Shown piece by piece: positions 25,446-33,296 of a stretch of DNA of 64,000 nucleotides. Below the pieces are notes generated by a model that did no database searches, had not been told where the DNA came from, and saw nothing but the letters and a program-made list of their open reading frames with translations. The stretch lies in contig CAIYSL010000139.1 in NCBI GenBank assembly GCA_903928915.1, forward strand, positions 1-64,000, read 5' to 3'. The DNA is from an uncultured Syntrophobacterales bacterium. GTDB lineage: Bacteria > Desulfobacterota > Syntrophia > Syntrophales > UBA5619. The position numbers were made by a program, and so were the translations under genes. Numbering within the stretch: position 1 is the first letter of the stretch; each line of letters opens with the position of its first letter.

Positions 25446-26303
25446 CTACCGTTCCGCAGAAACGCTCGTTGCCGACTTCCAGAAGATCCAGGAGACCGCG
25501 ATGCCGCTCAGCACGGAATAGCGCGACTTGACCAGCGGGCTGTCCGCGAAGACCGAGCCGTGCAGAAAGTGGACCCGGACGAATCCGTTGATCAGCAGCG
25601 GTCCATACGCCCTGTTCAGACTGAGCGTAACCAGAGAGCCGCTGTACCCGCCGCCGGCGTCGTAGGCGCCGCGCGAGGCCGTGGCATAGGCGGGATCGAC
25701 GGAATAGTAATAGCTGTTGTACCCGCCGTCGGCGAACAGCATGCCTGCCGACAGCCCCAGGTTCCAGCCGGTTCCGGGAATGACGTCGCCCTTGTCGAAG
25801 GACAGATGCGGGCTGAAGACCCACCCCTCGTGGCGGAGCGACCGGAAATCGGTGGAAAAGACGGCCCGCGCCGGCAGGGAGAGGTCCATCCGATACCGGT
25901 CCCCCCGGTTTTCCAGGAGCGTGACCTTCAGGGACGGCCCCACTTCGAAGGTCGGGTCGAGGTCGGGCATGCCGCGGCGGGCGTCGTTGTCCGAGCTCTT
26001 GACGGGCACCTGCCCGTACAGGCTGATGTCCAGAAGGGCCCGGTCGGTCTTGAAGATCCGTCCCGAGATCCTCTCCCGGTCGACCTGCAGGATGTCGCCG
26101 CGGTAGATGAAGTAGGGGTAGGGCAGCAGATACAGCCGGTTCTTGTCGGAGCCTCGGTAGTCGGGCAGCTGCAGAAACGCGAACCCGGCGCCCACCTCCC
26201 AGAGGGGTTTCTCCGCTGCGGCACGGGCGGATGCCGGTACGGCCGGGACGAGCGATACGAGCCCCAGCAGGAGCAGCCATCTCCAGCGGCGAGGGGTTCG
26301 CAT
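25446..26303 (-). CDS. MipA/OmpV-family outer-membrane protein
   Basis: A 285-residue barrel with signal peptide (WRWLLLLGLVSLVPAVPASARA). The family pattern is clear: LPDYRGSDKNRLYLLPYPYFIYRGDIL near residue 46-72, VGPSLKVTLL, and final strand SVLSGIAVSWIFWKS. MipA/OmpV proteins sit in the outer membrane; the founding member contacts the MltA-PBP1B complex, but many are of unknown role. The gene starts one base after the AMP-ligase stop, so the two are co-transcribed. Confidence 0.85.
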   Translation of the reverse strand: MRTPRRWRWLLLLGLVSLVPAVPASARAAAEKPLWEVGAGFAFLQLPDYRGSDKNRLYLLPYPYFIYRGDILQVDRERISGRIFKTDRALLDISLYGQVPVKSSDNDARRGMPDLDPTFEVGPSLKVTLLENRGDRYRMDLSLPARAVFSTDFRSLRHEGWVFSPHLSFDKGDVIPGTGWNLGLSAGMLFADGGYNSYYYSVDPAYATASRGAYDAGGGYSGSLVTLSLNRAYGPLLINGFVRVHFLHGSVFADSPLVKSRYSVLSGIAVSWIFWKSATSVSAER

Positions 26304-26304
26304 G

Positions 26305-27687
26305 TCAGCCCTCCGCTCCGGGTGGCGTCCCCGGTCTTACCTGCCGGGGGAGGGCGAGGAGCCGGTCGACCTCTTGCCGGTCGATCTTCCCGTTCGGCAG
26401 GACCGGGAGGGCGTCGACGATTCGCAGCCGCCTCGGTCGGCCGGACGATTCATCCAGCGACCGGACGGCCGCCCGGAGGCTGCGGGCCGGCGCGTCGCTC
26501 ACCACCAGGGCCCCAATCTCCACCTGCCGCGCCCGTTTCAGCGGGAGCGCCGCGACGTAGGCATCCCTGACGCCGGGGATCCGCCGGATCTTCTCCCCGA
26601 CCTCCTCCAGGTCCACCCGTTTGCCGGCGATCTTGACGACGTGGTCCGCCCGGCCGGCCAGGGTAAACCGTCGTCCCCCCGCGTCCTCGGCGACGCGATC
26701 CGCCGTCAGGAAGAACCCTTCGGCGTCGCACGGCAGGTCCGGAGAGACGAAGGGCGAGCGGACGCAGAGATGGCCCGCGCGGATCTTCCAGTCGATGCAG
26801 CGAAAGGGCTCCCAGGATCCGTGCTCCCCCCCGGAGGTGCGGATCGCCATCCCCCCCGTCTCCGTCGACCCGTACACCTCGGTGATCGCCAGCCCCGTCT
26901 GCTCACGGAAGAAGGCGGCGTCCTCGGCGTCGAGCGGGGCCGCCGAGGAGAAGGCGAACCGGAGCGAATGCCGCCCGATACCGCAGGTCCTCAGTGCCCG
27001 GTAGTGGATCGGCACGCCGACCAGCACGGTGGCTCGCTCCTCCTCGAGGGCGGTCAGGATCTCCTGGGGAAAGGTGCAGGTGCGGCCGAGCACCCGGGCC
27101 GCGGCGACAAAGGGGAGCAGGACCGAAAACAGGAGGCCGTAGATGTGCTGCGGCGGGACCGTGGGCAGGATCAGGTCGTTCGCCCCGACGGCGAAGGTCC
27201 GGCTGAGGTTGAGCGCCTCCCCGAAGAGGTTTGCGGGGGTCTTGGACCAGATCCGGGGTTTCCCCGTGGACCCGCCCGTGAACAGCGAGAGGAACGCCTC
27301 GTCGGGCGCGCGGACGAATTCCGGCAGGCGTCCGGCCGGATTGCATTCCCGAAGCCCGATCACGGTCGTCCCCGGGGGCGGCTCGACGGCGGTATCCGCT
27401 AGGATCAGCCGGAAGGGGCGCACGTCCCGTACCTCGGCCAGGACCTGCGGGTGAAGGGCATGGGGCAGGATCACCGGCGGCGCGCCGGCCAGCGTCGCCA
27501 GCAGCGCGGCCAGGAGATGCGACCGCTCCGCGATGCAGAGGCACACCGGCTCGGCCGCGGGTACGTCCCGCCCGCTCAGACGCTCCCGGATTCCCGCCGC
27601 CAGGGCTTCGATCTCCCCGATCGTCGGTCCGGAGGGGCTGTAGCGGCCGTCGCTGTTCTCCAGCAGGGTGCGTATCGTTTCGAGCAT
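26305..27687 (-). CDS. AMP-dependent ligase of aryl-polyene type (ApeH-like)
   Basis: A 460-residue ANL-superfamily enzyme, shorter than standard acyl-CoA ligases. The phosphate loop is the unusual LFTGGSTGKPRIWSKTPANL (GGST in place of SGTT and W-x-K instead of a following threonine-histidine), typical of the AMP ligases found in aryl-polyene and related clusters. EVYGSTETGG, a hinge LAGRAD and a catalytic NGKIDRQEV are intact. It may load an aromatic acid or fatty acid onto an acyl carrier protein. First gene of a four-gene minus-strand operon behind a good promoter. Confidence 0.8.
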   Translation of the reverse strand: MLETIRTLLENSDGRYSPSGPTIGEIEALAAGIRERLSGRDVPAAEPVCLCIAERSHLLAALLATLAGAPPVILPHALHPQVLAEVRDVRPFRLILADTAVEPPPGTTVIGLRECNPAGRLPEFVRAPDEAFLSLFTGGSTGKPRIWSKTPANLFGEALNLSRTFAVGANDLILPTVPPQHIYGLLFSVLLPFVAAARVLGRTCTFPQEILTALEEERATVLVGVPIHYRALRTCGIGRHSLRFAFSSAAPLDAEDAAFFREQTGLAITEVYGSTETGGMAIRTSGGEHGSWEPFRCIDWKIRAGHLCVRSPFVSPDLPCDAEGFFLTADRVAEDAGGRRFTLAGRADHVVKIAGKRVDLEEVGEKIRRIPGVRDAYVAALPLKRARQVEIGALVVSDAPARSLRAAVRSLDESSGRPRRLRIVDALPVLPNGKIDRQEVDRLLALPRQVRPGTPPGAEG

Positions 27688-27734
27688 CTCAGTTCCTCGG
27701 AAGCCGGCAGGACAAACGCACGTTTTGCCGGGGA

Positions 27735-27763
27735 AGGATACGAGGGACGGCCGCGGCTGTCAA
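27735..27763 (-). promoter_or_regulatory. sigma70-type promoter of the AMP-ligase/mipA/ATP-grasp/GNAT operon
   Basis: Minus strand TTGACA (27763-27758), 17 bases, TATCCT (27740-27735). The -35 overlaps the sensor-kinase stop codon. Leader about 40 bases. Confidence 0.65.
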
Positions 27764-30030
27764 CAAGTTTCTCTGTCCAGTTCCTGCCGCACGGCGAGGG
27801 CCAGTTGGTCGGCCGTGTAGGGCTTCTTCAGGTAGGCCCCCGCGCCCAGCCGCTGCGCCTCCTTTACCCGGTCGGTTTCCGAAAAGCCGCTGGTGATCAG
27901 GGCCTTCTGGCCGGGGGCGAGCGCGAGGATCTTCCGGTAGGTATCCAGTCCGTCCATCCCCGGCTCCATGATCATGTCCAGCAGCACGAGGTCGAAGCGG
28001 CGCTCGCCGACGGCGGCCACGGCTGCTTCGCCGCTGGCGGCCACGGCTGCGGTGTATCCCAGCCGGGCGAGCATTCGCCGGGCGAGGTCCCGCTGTTGGG
28101 CGATGTCGTCGACGATCAGCACGGTCTCCCCGCGTCCGCGGACCTGCCCCAGGTCGACGGGGGCGTCGGAGAGTTCGACCTCCCGCCTCGTCGCGGGCAG
28201 GTAGATGGTGAAACGGGTCCCCGTATCGCGGGCGCTCTCCACGTCGATGTACCCGTTGTGGTCCTTCACGGTTCCCCAGACCACGGCCATCCCCAGTCCC
28301 GTGCCGCTGCGCCCCATCGCCTTTTTCGTGTAGAAGGGCTCGAAGATCTTTTCCCGGTCCTCCGGAGCGATGCCGACCCCCGCATCCGCGATGGTCAGGA
28401 CGACATAGTCCCCCTCCCGGATCTCGTCATACCCCCGGATCGGGCGGTCGACGTAGACGTTCCCGGTGCCGATGGAGATGACGCCGCCGAGGGGCATGGC
28501 CTCGGCAGCATTGGTCACGAGATTCATCACGGTCTTGACCAGGTGGACGGGCGAGCCGGAAACGTTCATCAACTCCGGGCTCAGCCGCGTTTCCACGCGG
28601 GCGCCGGGGTAGTAGGTCTGCAGCTTGTCGAATTCGGGGCTGCGGAGGTACTCTGCGACGATGCCGTTCAGGTTGAGGATCCTGCTGGCGGCAACCCCCC
28701 GCCGGGCCAGGGTGAGCAGGTCCTGCACGATCGCCGCCGCCTTCAGGCCGCTCTCCTTGATCGTCTGCACCGGTTCCCGCAGGGCGCTGTCGCCGGGCGG
28801 GAGCTGCATCAGCAGGAGATCGGGGTACCCTACGATCCCGGAGAGGATGTTGTTGAGGTCGTGGGCGACACCCCCCGCCAGGGTTCCCAGGGCCTCCATC
28901 TTCTCGGCGCGCGTGATCCGGGCCTCCAGCTGCCGCTGCGCCTCTTCGGTGCGCTTCAATTCGGTGATGTCGCGGACCGTTGTCAGCAGGGAGGCCTCCC
29001 CGCCGATGACGATCGGAAAGGAGTACACCTCCACGTCCAGGGAGGAGCCGTCGTTGCGCAGGTCTCTGAGCCGGTAGAACCGCTCCGGGAGGGCGGGCCA
29101 GCTTTTCCGGCGGGCCGCCAGGATGTGCCGGTCCTCCGGATACAGGACGTTGATCGCGTCCATGCCGAGGACGTCCTCCTTCCGGGCATACCCGTGAATC
29201 TTCAGCCAGGCCGGGTTGACATCGACGATCTTCCCCGCGGTGGTCAGACTCATGCCGTCGAGCGAATCTTCAAAGAGCGTTCGGTACCGCGCTTCGGATC
29301 GGATGAGCCGCTCGATCAGCTGGTCCCGGTCGTGGACCGTCGTCTCGTATTCCTCGAGCAGGTCCCGCGCCGTCCAGCGGATGAACCGGTTGAGCAGCCC
29401 GCGGAGGAGCTGCTTGTGCAGGGGGGCGGGTCTCCAGGTGATCCGGAAGCGGCAGTGGTCGGCGCCGTCGACGACGCAGCACGGCTCCTCCGTCCGCACG
29501 TTCGTCACGCCGGTCAGTCGGGCGATCCCCGTGTAGATGCCCATGTTCCAGTGGCAGACGTTCTTGGTCACCCGGAAGCCCGGCCGGTACCGCAGTTCGA
29601 AGGACAGGGAGCCGTCGGTCGAATCGACCAGCCGGACGTCCTTGGTCTTGTTGAACCGGGCGTTTATCTTTGCCGCCTGCCGGGCCGTGCCGACGGGACC
29701 CAGCAGCCGGGCGGCGAAGAGCATGCGCCGGGAGAAGTTTTCCTGAACGGCGCCGATGCCCAGCTCGATCAGCGGATTCGGGGCGGCCACCACCTTGGAG
29801 ACGTTTTCGAACAGGGCCAGGGAGAATTCGTTGGACACCCAGTAGGCGGGATCGGTCAGATGGGACTCCCGGACCGTATGGACCGCCGCGGGGTCGTATT
29901 TGTCGCGGATCAGGTACCGCGGATTGTCCGTCAGCCCCTCTAGGAGGCCGCGCACCCCCGGTTCGCCGTAGTGGTTCCTGATGTACGCGATCATCCCCTG
30001 CCAATTCTGACAGCAGATGTCCCGGTCCAT
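27760..30030 (-). CDS. hybrid sensor histidine kinase (V4R-like/PAS/HisKA/HATPase/REC)
   Basis: A 756-residue soluble hybrid kinase. Residues 1-215 look like a V4R/heme-NO-binding-like sensor domain (ending EEPCCVVDGADHCRFRITW). A PAS domain follows (ARYRTLFEDSLDGMSL to TVRDITELKRTEEA), then HisKA with the phospho-histidine in GGVAHDLNNILSG, HATPase (NLVTNAAEAM, DAGVGI, GTGLGMAVV) and a C-terminal receiver with phospho-aspartate in LVLLDMIME. No membrane helices, so it reads a cytoplasmic signal. No partner regulator is next to it. The ATG at 30030 is the likely start; no strong Shine-Dalgarno was seen. Confidence 0.88.
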   Translation of the reverse strand: MDRDICCQNWQGMIAYIRNHYGEPGVRGLLEGLTDNPRYLIRDKYDPAAVHTVRESHLTDPAYWVSNEFSLALFENVSKVVAAPNPLIELGIGAVQENFSRRMLFAARLLGPVGTARQAAKINARFNKTKDVRLVDSTDGSLSFELRYRPGFRVTKNVCHWNMGIYTGIARLTGVTNVRTEEPCCVVDGADHCRFRITWRPAPLHKQLLRGLLNRFIRWTARDLLEEYETTVHDRDQLIERLIRSEARYRTLFEDSLDGMSLTTAGKIVDVNPAWLKIHGYARKEDVLGMDAINVLYPEDRHILAARRKSWPALPERFYRLRDLRNDGSSLDVEVYSFPIVIGGEASLLTTVRDITELKRTEEAQRQLEARITRAEKMEALGTLAGGVAHDLNNILSGIVGYPDLLLMQLPPGDSALREPVQTIKESGLKAAAIVQDLLTLARRGVAASRILNLNGIVAEYLRSPEFDKLQTYYPGARVETRLSPELMNVSGSPVHLVKTVMNLVTNAAEAMPLGGVISIGTGNVYVDRPIRGYDEIREGDYVVLTIADAGVGIAPEDREKIFEPFYTKKAMGRSGTGLGMAVVWGTVKDHNGYIDVESARDTGTRFTIYLPATRREVELSDAPVDLGQVRGRGETVLIVDDIAQQRDLARRMLARLGYTAAVAASGEAAVAAVGERRFDLVLLDMIMEPGMDGLDTYRKILALAPGQKALITSGFSETDRVKEAQRLGAGAYLKKPYTADQLALAVRQELDRETC

Positions 30031-30089
30031 CACGGCGGCGTGCGCGGCTTCTCCGCGGGGAGGGGATGGGGCGGTGTGCGGGGCAGGGG

Positions 30090-30635
30090 TCACATCCAGT
30101 ACTCCGGGTACTTCCGGTGCGGCGAGAGGTTGTTGACCACGAGGGCGACCGCCAGCAGGACCAGCGCGCCCAGCCCCGCCGGGATCAGGGGATACAGGAA
30201 CCCGAGGGCGTGCACCTTCGGCCCGCCGATCACGGCGATCAGCGCCGTCGCCCCGCCGGGGGGGTGGACGGTCTTCGTCGCCAGCATCGCCGCGATGGCA
30301 AGCGATACCGCGAGGGAGGCCGCCAGCCAGGGGGTCTGGCCGAAAAACTGAAAGCAGGCCACCCCCACGAGCCCGGAGATGACATGACCGCCCACCAGGT
30401 TTCGCGGCTGCGCGAAGGGGCTCCTGATCGCGCCGTACACCAGGACTGCCGATGCCCCCAGCGGCCCCACCATCAGCGTCAGGTCCCGGGGTTCGAAATA
30501 GTGCAGCGAGAGATACCCGCAGAGGCAGATCGCCAGCGTCGAGCCGGCGAAGGCCCACAGCACCTCTGCGATGCCCACTCCCGGGGGGCTCTTCGCCCCG
30601 CCCTTCATCTTTGCCAGGTAGCCACGAACCGTCAT
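30090..30635 (-). CDS. HPP-family integral membrane protein
   Basis: A 181-residue protein with four or five membrane helices and the name-giving motif TKTVHPPGGATALIAVIGG around residue 121. HPP-family proteins are small membrane proteins; plant chloroplast members move nitrite, bacterial ones are uncharacterised and often linked to CBS domains. Here the ATG overlaps the stop of a CBS protein by four bases, the split version of the HPP-CBS fusion known in other bacteria. Confidence 0.88.
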   Translation of the reverse strand: MTVRGYLAKMKGGAKSPPGVGIAEVLWAFAGSTLAICLCGYLSLHYFEPRDLTLMVGPLGASAVLVYGAIRSPFAQPRNLVGGHVISGLVGVACFQFFGQTPWLAASLAVSLAIAAMLATKTVHPPGGATALIAVIGGPKVHALGFLYPLIPAGLGALVLLAVALVVNNLSPHRKYPEYWM

Positions 30636-31216
30636 GCCGCCCCGATTGCCCGGACGATGTCCGCCCGGGAGATGATGCCGATCAGCCTGCCTGCGCCGTC
30701 CACCACCGGGAGGCTCTTGATCCGCTTTTCGTCGAGCCTCGCGGCCGCGTCCCGGATGTCCGCGTCGGGTCCGGTCGTTATGGCCGGCGAACTCATCGCG
30801 TCCCGGAGCCGCCCGCCTTCCTGCGGCCGGGGAAGCGGTTCGCCGAGGATCTGGCGGACGATGTCCTTGAAGGTGCGCTCCCGGCGCATACCCGCCATCG
30901 ACAGGACATCCGCCTCCGTGACCACGCCGACGACCCGGTTGCCTTCATCCACTACCGGCAGGCCGCTGATCCGGTGCTCCGAAAGGAGGTTCGTCACCGT
31001 GGCGAAGTCCGCATCGGCCGTCACCGTGACGACGTCTTTGGTCATCACGTCGCGGACGAAGATCCGGGGGGCGGTCCGCCGCGCCGCATGCCGGAGCGCG
31101 ATCGCATAGATCCGCTTCAGGTCGTCCTCGGTGACGTCCACGTAGCCCTTCAGCTCCTTCAGGGCCGCCCGCAGGTCCTCAGCGGAGATCTCGCATCGCT
31201 GCAGTTCTTCGTCCAT
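30632..31216 (-). CDS. tandem CBS-domain protein
   Basis: A 194-residue protein. After a short helical N-terminus (CEISAEDLRAALKELKGYVD) come two CBS units: VRDVMTKDVVTVTADADFATV to GVVTEADVL, and LRDAMSSPAITTGPDADIRDA to GIISRADIV. CBS pairs bind adenine nucleotides and gate transporters or enzymes. Overlap with the HPP gene suggests it senses energy state for that membrane protein. Confidence 0.88.
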   Translation of the reverse strand: MDEELQRCEISAEDLRAALKELKGYVDVTEDDLKRIYAIALRHAARRTAPRIFVRDVMTKDVVTVTADADFATVTNLLSEHRISGLPVVDEGNRVVGVVTEADVLSMAGMRRERTFKDIVRQILGEPLPRPQEGGRLRDAMSSPAITTGPDADIRDAAARLDEKRIKSLPVVDGAGRLIGIISRADIVRAIGAA

Positions 31217-31314
31217 GCGATTCGTGCCTCGCCTGCCCCCCCGTTATCCTTCCCGTTCCCCCGGTCTCCGGCCGGATCGGGGTTTCCGTGTGCGTCCGGC
31301 TGAGCGCCTGTCAA

Positions 31315-31343
31315 ACGATACGAGGAACCGTCTCGTCTGTCAA
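31315..31343 (-). promoter_or_regulatory. sigma70-type promoter of the CBS/HPP/kinase genes
   Basis: Minus strand TTGACA (31343-31338), 17 bases, TATCGT (31320-31315), overlapping the stop of the RNase Z-like gene. Leader about 90 bases to the ATG at 31216. Confidence 0.6.
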
Positions 31344-32344
31344 CGGGATTCTGCCTGAAATGCCTCCATCGCCTCGCCGACGATCAGCCCCGCCGCCCCC
31401 GTGTACTTGGGGGAGAAATGGAACAGGACGATCCGCTTCGCGCCCGCCTGCCGCGCCAGCGTCCCCGCCTGCCCGGCCGTCAGGTGGTGCTTGCGGCGGG
31501 CGGTTTCCGCGTCGGCGCCGAGAAAGGTCGCCTCGATGAACAACAGCTCCGCGCCCCGGGCGATCTCCACGATCCGGCGGCTGTTCTCCGCGCCGGCCGC
31601 GGCGTCGGTGACGTAGGCGACGACCTGGCCCGGCGTCACCTTCACGGCCTGCTCGCGCAGGAGCCCCAGCGCCACCGTCCTCTCCTCCGGTCCGGCGGCG
31701 CCGCGCCACCGGACCCGCAGCGGCTCCTCGTCCGGGGCCCCCCGGATGATGCGCTCCTTGAGCTCCTGGAGCCAGGCCCCCGTGGGGAGCCCCATCTCCC
31801 TGAGGACGTTCTTCTTGATGTTGAGCCGGGTCTTCTCCTCGAACCGGAAGGCCAGGCAGGGGGTGCCGTGGTCGAGGAACGCCGCCCGGACGGTGAAGAA
31901 CTCCCCGGCGACGAGCGTTCCGTCGAAGGTGCGCCGCTCCTCCCCGGACGGCCGGAAGGCGTCCCGGCAGCGGTACCGCCGGGTGACGAGCTCCCCGGGA
32001 CGGACCTCCGTCACGAGCAGTTCGAAGTCGTTGGTGTAGTTCGCCACCAGGTTCCAGGTGTAGGCGTTGAGTTTGTCCTCCACGTTGGCGAGGAACGCCG
32101 GCGGCCCGAACAGACGGATGCGCCGGTCCCTCCCCAGGGAGACCCTCAGGAGATGGTCGAACCCGATGAAATGGTCCATGTGGGTGTGGGAGACGAAGAT
32201 GTGGCCGATCTTCAGGAGTTTGCGCGGCGGCAGGGGGCGGAGGTCGCCCAGGTCGAACAGGAATGCCTCGTTGCGGTAATTGAAATCCACTTACACGCCG
32301 GGATCGCCGAAGGGATCGTTGATCAGAGAAGCGCTGTGGATCAT
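31340..32344 (-). pseudogene. RNase Z-like metallo-beta-lactamase hydrolase with an in-frame TAA
   Basis: Reading from the ATG at 32344 (GAGGAG three bases before it) gives SLINDPFGDPGV, a TAA at 32293-32291, then VDFNYRNEAFLFDLGD and a complete MBL fold: SHTHMDHFIGFDHLL (metal ligands), DHGTP, EATF and LFHFSPKY. Relatives usually read GDPG-x-YVDF, so the stop replaces a conserved tyrosine codon (TAC or TAT to TAA, one base). Either the gene is newly broken, or this is a sequencing error, or translation restarts at the GTG at 32290, which would give 316 residues lacking the first strand. Function if intact: tRNA 3' processing-like nuclease or another phosphodiesterase. Confidence 0.8.
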
Positions 32345-32365
32345 GGTCTCCTCTCGCATTTTCTC

Positions 32366-32394
32366 TTGACAGGCGGAACGCTTTTTCGTACCGT
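32366..32394 (+). promoter_or_regulatory. sigma70-type promoter of mutY
   Basis: TTGACA (32366-32371), 17 bases, TACCGT (32389-32394). Predicted start near 32401, only about three bases before the ATG at 32404, so the message is probably leaderless. Confidence 0.6.
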
Positions 32395-32403
32395 CCCGGT
32401 CCC

Positions 32404-33228
32404 ATGAACCCCCTTGCCCCCTCCGCCGTCCAGGCCTTCCGGAAGAGGATCAACGCCCACTACCGCGCCGGCGGCCGCGATCTCCCCTGGCGGAACACGG
32501 AGGACCCCTACCGGATCCTGGTCTCCGAGGTCATGCTCCAGCAGACGCAGGTCGAGCGGGTTATCGGCAAATACGGCGAATTCCTCGCCGCCTTTCCCGA
32601 TTTCCCGGCCCTCGCTGCGGCGCCGCTCCCGCGGCTGCTGCGGATCTGGCAGGGGATGGGGTACAATCGGCGCGCCCTGATGCTCCGCGCGCTCGCCCGG
32701 ACGGTCGTTGCCGACCATCAGGGGCGTCTGCCCGCCGATCCCGAGATCCTGCGCGGACTGCCGGGGATCGGCCCCTACACCGCCGGGGCGATCATGGCCT
32801 TTGCCTTCAACCGGGCGGTGGTATTCCTCGACACGAACATCCGGCGGGTTTACCTCGACGCCTTCTTCCCCGGCCGGGAGAAGGTCCGTGACGCCGAGAT
32901 CCTCCCGCTGCTCCTCCAGACCCTCGACCGGCGCAACCCGCGCCGGTGGTACAACGCCCTGATGGATTACGGCGCCCTGCTGAAGGCGGGGCGGGCCAAC
33001 CCCAACCAGCGGAGCGCCCACTACGCCCGTCAGGGCCGGTTTGAAAACTCGGACCGCCAGGCGCGGGGAAGGATCCTGAAGGCGCTCGTCGCCGGGTCGC
33101 CGCTGAGTGCGGCGGGAATCGTCCGGGCCACGGGCGTGGAGGCGGCCCGGGTGGAGAAGAACCTGCTCGCCCTGGAGCGGGAGGCGTTCATCGAACGGAA
33201 GGGACGCCGGTACGTGCTTCGGGCGTAA
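32404..33228 (+). CDS. mutY: A/G-specific adenine glycosylase, MutY-type without Fe-S cluster
   Basis: A 274-residue HhH-GPD glycosylase. The catalytic glutamate is E42 (SEVMLQQTQVERV) and the aspartate D143 (FLDTNIRRVY); the helix-hairpin-helix reads LPGIGPYTAGAIMAFA. MutY excises adenine opposite 8-oxoguanine. After MDYGALL, where ordinary MutY has four cysteines for a 4Fe-4S cluster, this protein has KAGRANPNQRSAHYARQ and no cysteine, so it belongs to the cluster-less branch. The C-terminal 8-oxoG-recognition domain is missing; a short winged-helix-like tail is present instead. Confidence 0.85.
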   Translation: MNPLAPSAVQAFRKRINAHYRAGGRDLPWRNTEDPYRILVSEVMLQQTQVERVIGKYGEFLAAFPDFPALAAAPLPRLLRIWQGMGYNRRALMLRALARTVVADHQGRLPADPEILRGLPGIGPYTAGAIMAFAFNRAVVFLDTNIRRVYLDAFFPGREKVRDAEILPLLLQTLDRRNPRRWYNALMDYGALLKAGRANPNQRSAHYARQGRFENSDRQARGRILKALVAGSPLSAAGIVRATGVEAARVEKNLLALEREAFIERKGRRYVLRA

Positions 33229-33260
33229 CCCCTTCCGGGGGGAGGGCCGGCCGGAAGGGG
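33229..33260. terminator. bidirectional hairpin between convergent mutY and the LytR_C gene
   Basis: CCCCTTCCGG (33229-33238) and CCGGAAGGGG (33251-33260), perfect 10-bp stem with a 12-base loop, directly after the mutY stop. No long T-run. Confidence 0.5.
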
Positions 33261-33296
33261 GACGGAGGAAGGGGGTGCGGAGCCGGGTGCTGCCAG

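Noticed and set aside
27451-29943. An 830-codon plus-strand open frame
   Set aside because: Antisense to the hybrid sensor kinase with no recognisable domain.
32290-32294. TAA readthrough as selenocysteine or pyrrolysine insertion in the RNase Z-like gene
   Set aside because: Selenocysteine uses TGA and pyrrolysine TAG. The position is a conserved tyrosine in relatives, so a point mutation or sequencing error is simpler.
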